A stretch of 5,251 nt of DNA from Chlorobiota bacterium. GTDB lineage: Bacteria; Bacteroidota; Ignavibacteria; Ignavibacteriales; Ignavibacteriaceae. The stretch is from the NCBI GenBank assembly GCA_008363265.1, contig RHKR01000214.1, forward strand, positions 1 through 5,251. Reading direction: 5' to 3'. Both the position numbers and the translations under genes were made by a program. Every line of letters starts with the position of its first letter. Position 1 is the stretch's first letter. The notes beneath the pieces were generated by a model. That model made no database searches, had not been told where the DNA came from, and worked only from the letters and a program-made list of their open reading frames with translations. This document shows positions 1-5,251 of the stretch, piece after piece.

Positions 1-829
1 CAGTCAGGAACTTGACGCGAGCGTGCAGATAAATACGGAGAAGCTCTCGATAAAGTACCGTGAGTTGCTTGCCGATTTTGCACCGATAGTTCAAACCTAT
101 TTGAACAGTACCAAGTTTACGGGTGCTCCTTGGGAGTATGAGAAAATCAAGTGCAGCTTCAATATATTCTTCAACTCCGGAGTCGAGGAATCGAATTACA
201 CAGCTCAGGTTGTGGTAACAAGTATGAGACGGGTTTACGAGAGTGACAAATTCTCTCCCATGCTCCTGGTGAACGATCCGGGTTGGACATTCGTATACGA
301 AAAAAATCAAAGTATCTACTTTGATCCCAATTTTTTCAACAGCCTCACATCATTCCTGGATTACTATGCATACGTGATCATCGGACTGGAGAATGATTCA
401 TGGGAGAAGGGATCAGGTACCCCGTTTTTTCAGAAAGCTTTCGATGTTGTTAATCTCGCCGCGGGAAAAAGAGCCACAGGATGGGAATCCGGTTCAAGCT
501 ACAACAAGTCAGACCTGATCCAGAACATTATGGATGACAAATACCGGGCGTTCAGGGATGCAACTTCCGAGTATCACCGGGGTATCGACATCTTTGCCAA
601 GAATAAAGCCAAGGGCCAGGAACTGATAGTCAAGATGATCAAGGTTCTCGACGGTATGAGATCGAAAATAGATATAAGGAGTGTTTATCTGAGGGTCTTC
701 TTCGATGCCAAGGGTGGAGAGATAATCGAGTATCTGAGAGACTATCCTGAAAAGTCGATCTTCAAGATACTGAAGGCTGTAGATCCTCCCCGTCTTGCCA
801 AATATGATGAGTTATTAAGAGCCAATTAG
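1..829 (+). CDS. porD: PorD-like type IX secretion protein (DUF4835 family), 5' partial
   Basis: This is the 3' portion of a DUF4835 protein, a family annotated as T9SS protein PorD, thought to be exported and to support secretion or gliding machinery; its exact role is poorly defined. The reading frame is open from base 2 (SQELDAS, then V from GTG at 23) to TAG at 827-829. The segment around QELDASVQIN resembles the mature N-terminus of family members just after the signal peptide, so roughly a signal peptide's length is probably missing upstream and GTG at 23 is an internal valine. Family-like segments, counted from that valine: KIKCSFNIFF near 41-50, RRVYESDKFSPMLLVND near 69-85, a hydrophobic core FLDYYAYVIIGLENDSW near 111-127, PFFQKAFDVVNLA near 134-146, GWES near 153, a YHRGID stretch near 184, and VFFDAKGGEIIEYL near 225-238. 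No membrane helix is visible in the remaining part. It is convergent with the GH18 gene. Family assignment comes from recalled sequence pattern, with no search run. Confidence 0.82.
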   Translation, partial: SQELDASVQINTEKLSIKYRELLADFAPIVQTYLNSTKFTGAPWEYEKIKCSFNIFFNSGVEESNYTAQVVVTSMRRVYESDKFSPMLLVNDPGWTFVYEKNQSIYFDPNFFNSLTSFLDYYAYVIIGLENDSWEKGSGTPFFQKAFDVVNLAAGKRATGWESGSSYNKSDLIQNIMDDKYRAFRDATSEYHRGIDIFAKNKAKGQELIVKMIKVLDGMRSKIDIRSVYLRVFFDAKGGEIIEYLRDYPEKSIFKILKAVDPPRLAKYDELLRAN

Positions 830-836
830 CTCAGTT

Positions 837-877
837 CCGGGTGATCTTGCGGTCCGGTAACAGCAAGGTCACCCCGG
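837..877. terminator. Convergent intergenic hairpin, probable bidirectional terminator
   Basis: The left arm at 837-850 (CCGGGTGATCTTGC) pairs with the right arm at 863-877 (GCAAGGTCACCCCGG). This gives 14 base pairs with one G-T wobble and one bulged C, around a 12-base loop (851-862). It starts 7 bases after the PorD-like stop codon and ends 7 bases before the GH18 stop codon, as expected for a shared terminator between convergent genes. Neither side has a clear run of T after the stem, so it is not a textbook intrinsic terminator. It could instead act as a 3' end stabiliser or need Rho. Confidence 0.7.
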
Positions 878-884
878 ATAAAAC

Positions 885-2324
885 CTACTTCAAAAGCTGA
901 ACTTTCAGACTTTCTGACCTGATCCCTGCGGCAGTAAACAGATCTATCTTCACGATATAAGAACCCGAAGCCATGTTTGCCATATCCAGTTGTTCCTGGT
1001 GAACTCCGGCCATAAGATCCACAAACACCTTTTCGTTAACAGCACGCCCCGTCATATCATAAACTGAAAGCCTTACATTACCCCGTTCAGGAAGGGTGAA
1101 CTGGATTGTTGTGGCCGGGTTGAACGGATTGGGATAGGCCCCGATGCTGAATGTCGAGGGATGTGTGACCGGGTCATCCACTGAAGAGGGGTTAAGATAC
1201 TTCGAAATTTCATTCCAGAGTTCCGGCCGCGTGCGGTCGTAATTAAGTGCCCACATTCCCACTCCTTTCAGGTTATACTGCTTCGCGAGGGCGAATTTAA
1301 GTGCAGTAGCCCTGGGGTCATCGAACCAGACCTGATTGAAGTAGCTGTAAACCGGAATTATGTAATATGTGGTCTGCGATGAGGCATGCCACTGCAATCC
1401 GTAGTACTGCTGCTGATCCATTGCCGCGTAAAAACGGGGGCTTGACAGGAAATCCGTGACAGTTGCCCCGGGTTGGTTTGTGGGAGTCTTCCATTCTGCT
1501 CCGTAGTAGGGGACACCGAGTATCAGTTTTTCAGGAGGGCACCCGTTATACTGAGAAGTAACGGTGTTGGTTATGTTGTAGCTGCCTCCTGTTAGCGGGG
1601 CAGGAGGGGCGGTTACAGTGCTCCAGGATCCGGCGAAGTCGTATCCCATGATGAAAATATAGTCGCACGAGGCGGCAAGACCGGTCAGGTTCCAGCCGCT
1701 CCAGTTCACTGCAGGACCCGCAAATGAAACCTCTTTCCCCGGGTGATTGGTGTGGACATAATTTGTAAGATCTGTCATGAAACCGTTCACAACACTTCCA
1801 CGGTCAGCGGTGTTCAAACCCTCGAAATCGATGTTGATACCATCGAATGAATATGCATTTATCTTTGCGCTTACCTTTGAAAAGAAGTTCTGGCGGGCGG
1901 CGGAATTTGTGAGGAGGTAATGCAGTTCCGACGCATCGAAATTAACTGCGGTCATTATTACTTTCACGCCATTGGTGTGTGCGTTGTTTATCAGGGTCGT
2001 CCAAGGCCAACCCGTCGGGTTCGCAATGTTGCCGAGTGAATCCACCTGAAAATCAAAGGCGGCCACGTGAGTCATTAAATCCCAGTGGATGTTGTCCAAA
2101 GTTCCGGGATACTCCCAGTATGGGAGAAAACCGAACACCAGTTTCCCGGTTTGAGCAGCCTTGTCAAACTGAAGGGGAATTATTTCCGCTGGTTCATCCA
2201 CAGCCTCTGCCTGATATCCGGTGCCGTATATCTCTTTGTGGTACTTGTGAACTGAAAAGTGTTCCTGCGCATGAACAGTAACAGTGAGCAGAAGCAGGAT
2301 GATAATTTTACAGGTAAAATGCAT
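885..2324 (-). CDS. Secreted GH18 family glycosidase with T9SS C-terminal sorting domain
   Basis: This 479-residue protein should hydrolyse beta-1,4 links next to N-acetylglucosamine, in chitin or peptidoglycan, outside the cell. Residues 1-20 form a signal peptide ending VHAQ. The GH18 barrel spans about 60-375: it opens with KLVFGFLPYW, and the catalytic strand reads DGINIDFE at 161-168, with D161, D166 and acid/base E168. IMGYDF at 225-230 holds the conserved Met-Tyr-Asp of the substrate pocket, and GMWALNYD at 356-363 supplies the usual late tryptophan (W358). The DGxNxDFE form, with Asn164 where chitinases often have Asp, resembles YaaH/SleL-type cell-wall enzymes; no LysM domain is present. 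After a short linker (377-390), residues 394-479 form a type A T9SS sorting domain with YPNPFNPATTIQFTLPE, VYDMTGRAV and ASGSYIVKI, ending in LK. The ATG overlaps the upstream NYN stop (TAATG), with GGAA 7 bases ahead. It is the last gene of the three-gene block. Substrate is not determinable from sequence. Confidence 0.93.
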   Translation of the reverse strand: MHFTCKIIILLLLTVTVHAQEHFSVHKYHKEIYGTGYQAEAVDEPAEIIPLQFDKAAQTGKLVFGFLPYWEYPGTLDNIHWDLMTHVAAFDFQVDSLGNIANPTGWPWTTLINNAHTNGVKVIMTAVNFDASELHYLLTNSAARQNFFSKVSAKINAYSFDGINIDFEGLNTADRGSVVNGFMTDLTNYVHTNHPGKEVSFAGPAVNWSGWNLTGLAASCDYIFIMGYDFAGSWSTVTAPPAPLTGGSYNITNTVTSQYNGCPPEKLILGVPYYGAEWKTPTNQPGATVTDFLSSPRFYAAMDQQQYYGLQWHASSQTTYYIIPVYSYFNQVWFDDPRATALKFALAKQYNLKGVGMWALNYDRTRPELWNEISKYLNPSSVDDPVTHPSTFSIGAYPNPFNPATTIQFTLPERGNVRLSVYDMTGRAVNEKVFVDLMAGVHQEQLDMANMASGSYIVKIDLFTAAGIRSESLKVQLLK

Positions 2325-2335
2325 TATTCGATTCC
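2322..2335 (-). promoter_or_regulatory. NYN-GH18 junction: TAATG overlap with GGAA RBS
   Basis: Read on the minus strand the junction is GGAATCGAATAATG. The NYN TAA (2324-2326) shares one base with the GH18 ATG (2322-2324). GGAA (2332-2335) sits seven bases before the ATG, a usual spacing. The signal peptide follows directly from this ATG, which confirms the start, and the overlap supports co-translation from one transcript. Confidence 0.65.
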
Positions 2336-2782
2336 AAAAATTTTCTTGAACTCATCTTTTTGACGCTCGAGCGACTGAATCCGCTCCGTCTCTTCTTTTT
2401 CCTCTGCTGCCCTGAAAAATTTAGTGATAAAATCCTCCGCTTTCATCGCCCCGCATGAACACTTTTTTCCATAGTTGTAGACTTCATTATCCGAGGAAAC
2501 CACCACGATATTACGCGGGTTCTTTGAAATATCGATCTCATTTTTGATGACAATATCGGCGGGTTTGGAATCCGAATAGATGATCCTGATCTTGTTTGTC
2601 TTTATGATATCAGACTGAAAACCATCGAGAAAAAGGACAACCTTGTTGTTTGTGCTGAGGAAAACCCTGTCCAGTTTTACGGCGAGTTCTTCCCTCACTC
2701 CCGTTTTATCGGTCTTCATCCTGTTTTTCATTGAAGGGAGTTTTCCCATCAGGTTGTTGCCGTCGATAAAGTAAGTCTTCAT
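2324..2782 (-). CDS. NYN (PIN-like) domain protein, YacP/Rae1-like putative endoribonuclease
   Basis: This 152-residue cytoplasmic protein matches the NYN_YacP pattern. These are PIN-like metal-dependent nucleases; Bacillus Rae1 (YacP) cuts mRNA in the ribosomal A site. The fold runs over about 1-122. It opens with the diagnostic YFIDGNNLMG (D7, N9, N10), followed by VVLFLDGF at 48-55 (D53), a KPADIVIKNEI stretch at 73-83 (D76), and VVVSSDNEVYNYG at 93-105 (D98), then GAMKAEDFITKF. The four acidic positions are plausible metal ligands. The C-terminus (about 123-148) is a highly charged, probably helical tail. C108 and C110 form a CSC in the loop before the last helix, which I cannot interpret. 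The ATG sits one base after the kinase stop (TGA-G-ATG) with a weak GGGGA five bases upstream, so translation is probably coupled. Its stop overlaps the GH18 start. There is no signal peptide or membrane segment. The nuclease assignment is by family; its RNA target is unknown and a Rae1-like role is inference. Confidence 0.83.
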   Translation of the reverse strand: MKTYFIDGNNLMGKLPSMKNRMKTDKTGVREELAVKLDRVFLSTNNKVVLFLDGFQSDIIKTNKIRIIYSDSKPADIVIKNEIDISKNPRNIVVVSSDNEVYNYGKKCSCGAMKAEDFITKFFRAAEEKEETERIQSLERQKDEFKKIFGIE

Positions 2783-2792
2783 CTCAATCCCC
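2780..2792 (-). promoter_or_regulatory. Kinase-NYN junction: stop-start spacing of one base with weak RBS
   Basis: Read on the minus strand the junction is GGGGATTGAGATG. The kinase TGA (2784-2786) is separated by one G from the NYN ATG (2780-2782). GGGGA (2788-2792), inside the last kinase codons, is the only Shine-Dalgarno-like stretch. This arrangement supports translational coupling and fixes the NYN start. Confidence 0.6.
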
Positions 2793-5251
2793 GGATTTTT
2801 CGAACTTGAGGGGCAGTTCCACGATGAAAGTTGACCCTTGGCCGGGTGTACTGTTAACCTTTATTTCTCCCTCAAGCAGCTCTGTCAGGCTTTTGACGAT
2901 CGCCAAACCCAATCCTGAAGATGATTCCCCAGCGGTGGGTTTGCTGCTCAGCCGTCTGAACTTTTCGAAAAGAAGAGGAATTTCATGCTGGGCGATCCCC
3001 TGGCCTTTGTCTTCGATCTCGACAATGGCCATACTGCCACCAAGTTTCACCCTGACCTTCACTTCGGTCCCGGGGTATGAATATTTTAAGGCATTTGAAA
3101 GGATATTATCGAAAATCTGCCCGCAAAGGCTCCTGTCACTTTCAAGCGGCAAGCTTTCCCGGTCACTCCGGAAATTAATGGTTATATTCTTTTTTCGCGC
3201 GTTGGGGATTATCAGTGAGACAGTGTCACTCATCAGATCAACAAGGTCAAACTCTTCGATGCGAAGTTCGATCTTCCCTTCTTCAATCATGTTAACATCG
3301 AGCAACCGGTTAATTGTTTCTACCATCTTCCCGCTGCTGGCAACTATGTTTTGAGCGAAACGTTTAACATCTTCGTTTTCCAGATCGGATATATCGTCCG
3401 AAATAATCTCCGCAAATCCCATTATACCAAGGATAGGGCTTTTCAGATCGTGAGCAACTATCCCGAGATATTCACTCTTTTCCTTGTCAAGTTTCTCAAG
3501 TTTCGAGTTGGTCTCTTTCAGAAGTGCATTGCGGCTGTTGATCTCATCGATCGCTTCCTTCAATTCTTTCGTACGCTCATTTACCGCGGTTTCCAGCCGG
3601 ACACGTTCTTTTCGGAGTTTCACAGTTCTTGTCCTGTTGAAAAGTAAAAATCCACCGGAGAAGATCAAGATATATATCACATAGGCGTAAATATTTGCGT
3701 ACCAATAACTTGCCACATCGATAGAAATTGAAGCTTCTTCCGCGATTTCCCCCGTATGCAGCATGGCCCTGACCCTGAAGGTGTAGTTCCCCGGACCAAG
3801 TTTAGCGAATTCCCGGAAACTGTTTTTCGTGAGGGGTTGCCACGACGTATCTATACCCTCCATCCAGGTTTGGAAAAGGACATTTGCTTCATCCGTGATC
3901 CCGAGAGTTGAGTAAGTGATCGTTACGGTATTATCCGGCTCAATCGCGATCTCTTCTCCTTTTAATGTGACGCCAAAATAATAGAGTGAATCTGTAACGG
4001 TTACACTTCTTATCACAGTGTTGTTTTTTTGATCACTGTGTCCACCGGTGAGTGCATATCTGAACAGTCCGCTGCTGGTTGCCATCCAGAGTTGTCCCGG
4101 CGCATTAATATCGTCGTATACCAATCTATAAACTGAAGAGGATCTCACCCGCCCGAACCTGTTGAAACTGCACGATCCCGCCGGTATATCCACACTTACA
4201 GTGTAGAGATTGCCTTCATAATAGACGATCAGCATGCCCAGCCGGAATCCTGTGATCAGGGGATGTGAAAGGGGATCAGTACTTTCAATGAAGCCTTTCG
4301 ACGCGAGTGTCACGAACCGGTTCGCCTTATCGTCAAAGAAATGGAGCCCTTTACCTGTTGCAGCCAGCACTTCACCGTTCAGCACGATGATCTGCGGCTG
4401 GTGGCCGATCTTCTGATCTTTTTCAGTATAGGTTACCACTTCAGGTTGGCTGTCAAAACCTTTTGTGAACTTCAACCTTATAAGATTTCCGGTGGAAGTG
4501 TTAATCCAGAACTCCCCTTTTTTCCTTTGAACCACACTTCGAAGTTCGCTTTCAACACCTTTTACCATGAACGAAGTGAGTACCTTCGATCTGCTTCCGT
4601 CCGTCTTTAATACCTTAAGACCACTGATGGTTGAAAGGAGGACCACATCCGGTGCCTCCCCGGGAATGAGAAAGTCGATCGAATAAGCATCGTCAAGACG
4701 GATCGCTGAATTGTTGCGGAGGATGAACAAACCGTTCGCAGCAGCAGCGTAGAGGTCGTTTCCGGTTTTTTTTATTCTCCAGCCGTCACCGATCTCACCG
4801 GGATAGCGTGAAAAAACCGATTTTTCCGCATTATTCGTGAGTTGGCTGCTGTAAACTCCAAAATTTGTGACAACAAAGAACCTGTCACCGGAAAATGCAA
4901 CATCACCGATCGATCCCGGTAATGAAACCCTTTTATCGAAGATGGAAATCGGATCGGATATATTGATCCTTGAGAGACCGTTTTCCAGTGTGGCCCACAA
5001 GTTCTTCCGGTTGTCCTCATACAATGAATATACCGTGTTATTTCCGTAACCTTTAGATTCATCCAGAACCCGAAGAAGAGTGCCATCCTCTGAGCAGATC
5101 ACCATTCCTTTTCTGATCGTGGCAATGGCTATTGTACCGTCAGAGAGCCTGAGCGCGTCATAAAAATTGTTGATTTCATCAAAAATATCAAGTCCACTTG
5201 AGAGTTGTGTGATCCTGCCACCCTCAATTTTGTGGAAATCTCCTTTTTTCC
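2784..5251 (-). CDS. Membrane sensor histidine kinase with propeller and triple-tyrosine sensor region, 5' partial
   Basis: The frame is open to the window edge: 48 whole codons lie upstream of the first Met (M1, codon 5103-5105), and they continue propeller-like sequence (IEGGRITQLSSGLDIFDEI, then LRLSDGTIAIATIRKG). The true start and any signal peptide are therefore outside. Numbering from M1, residues up to about 350 are two-component-regulator propeller blades, with motifs such as NLWATLENGLSRI at 35, DLYAAAANGLFIL at 117 and QLWMATSSGLFRY at 338. A Y_Y_Y domain follows (about 394-464; GIDTSWQPL, LGPGNYTFRVRA), then one membrane helix (about 467-489) and a coiled coil (about 495-545). The HisKA H-box is YLGIVAHDLKSPI with phosphoacceptor H552 (codon 3450-3452). 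The ATPase has an N-box near 664-674 (FDNILSNALKYS), G1 DKGQGI at 699-704, F-box LFEKFRRL at 712-719, and G2 GLGLAIV at 731-737. It ends 36 residues later with no receiver or HTH domain, so it is a classical rather than hybrid kinase. It should autophosphorylate on sensing an extracytoplasmic signal; ligand and partner regulator are unknown. Confidence 0.93.
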   Translation of the reverse strand, partial: KKGDFHKIEGGRITQLSSGLDIFDEINNFYDALRLSDGTIAIATIRKGMVICSEDGTLLRVLDESKGYGNNTVYSLYEDNRKNLWATLENGLSRINISDPISIFDKRVSLPGSIGDVAFSGDRFFVVTNFGVYSSQLTNNAEKSVFSRYPGEIGDGWRIKKTGNDLYAAAANGLFILRNNSAIRLDDAYSIDFLIPGEAPDVVLLSTISGLKVLKTDGSRSKVLTSFMVKGVESELRSVVQRKKGEFWINTSTGNLIRLKFTKGFDSQPEVVTYTEKDQKIGHQPQIIVLNGEVLAATGKGLHFFDDKANRFVTLASKGFIESTDPLSHPLITGFRLGMLIVYYEGNLYTVSVDIPAGSCSFNRFGRVRSSSVYRLVYDDINAPGQLWMATSSGLFRYALTGGHSDQKNNTVIRSVTVTDSLYYFGVTLKGEEIAIEPDNTVTITYSTLGITDEANVLFQTWMEGIDTSWQPLTKNSFREFAKLGPGNYTFRVRAMLHTGEIAEEASISIDVASYWYANIYAYVIYILIFSGGFLLFNRTRTVKLRKERVRLETAVNERTKELKEAIDEINSRNALLKETNSKLEKLDKEKSEYLGIVAHDLKSPILGIMGFAEIISDDISDLENEDVKRFAQNIVASSGKMVETINRLLDVNMIEEGKIELRIEEFDLVDLMSDTVSLIIPNARKKNITINFRSDRESLPLESDRSLCGQIFDNILSNALKYSYPGTEVKVRVKLGGSMAIVEIEDKGQGIAQHEIPLLFEKFRRLSSKPTAGESSSGLGLAIVKSLTELLEGEIKVNSTPGQGSTFIVELPLKFEKSGD

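Noticed and set aside
830..884. Possible promoter or small RNA in the convergent gap
   Set aside because: The 55 bases are almost entirely taken up by the hairpin, and no promoter-like boxes are visible.
1979..2281. Plus-strand open frame of 100 codons
   Set aside because: It lies wholly inside the GH18 gene on the opposite strand, and its protein is rich in Pro, Arg, Ser and Cys with no recognisable domain, typical of an antisense shadow.
2806..3684. Three plus-strand open frames (2806-3354, 3351-3647, 3484-3684)
   Set aside because: All are antisense to the kinase domain, whose H, N, G1, F and G2 boxes are intact, and the translations are low-complexity Ser/Arg/Phe-rich with no family resemblance.
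4766..4773. Run of eight T (A8 on the coding strand) in the kinase gene as a possible slippage or phase-variation site
   Set aside because: It encodes an ordinary Ile-Lys-Lys in an intact propeller segment and the frame continues to the end, so there is no evidence of slippage; similar short A runs occur elsewhere in the gene.
4234..5086. Open frames at 4234-4416, 4341-4610 and 4867-5049 (plus) and 4772-5086 (minus, other frame)
   Set aside because: They overlap the propeller-coding region of the kinase and show no domain; the kinase frame is continuous through all of them.

Overview
The window looks like a chromosomal piece from a member of the Bacteroidota/Ignavibacteria (FCB) group. Three things point there. 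The glycosidase ends in a type IX secretion (T9SS) sorting domain of the YPNPFNPATTIQF kind. A PorD/DUF4835-type protein is present. The sensor kinase has the propeller plus triple-tyrosine architecture common in this group. The NPFNPxTTI form of the sorting domain favours Ignavibacteria or relatives over classical Bacteroidia, but this is inference from motif style, not a phylogeny.

Layout: a plus-strand gene (1-829, 5' end outside the window) encodes a PorD-like T9SS protein. It converges on a minus-strand block of three tightly packed genes, listed in transcription order. First is a membrane sensor histidine kinase (2784-5251, 5' end outside the window). Next is a small YacP/Rae1-like NYN-domain protein (2324-2782), starting 1 nt after the kinase stop. 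Last is a secreted GH18 glycosidase with a T9SS sorting domain (885-2324), whose ATG overlaps the NYN stop by one base. A long imperfect hairpin (837-877) fills the 55-bp convergent gap and probably ends transcription from both sides.

Both edge genes are truncated by the window. In each case the first start-like codon inside the window (GTG at 23; ATG ending at 5105) lies in a frame that stays open to the window edge and continues recognisable protein sequence, so neither should be taken as the real start.

Functionally, the GH18 enzyme is a predicted T9SS cargo beside a predicted T9SS accessory gene, although on the opposite strand. The kinase-NYN-GH18 order suggests a co-transcribed unit, but the three products have no obvious shared pathway and no response regulator is visible. 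Coding sequence covers almost everything; no RNA gene, mobile element, CRISPR array or large repeat was seen. I see no convincing novel system; the most notable points are the operon composition and the hairpin.
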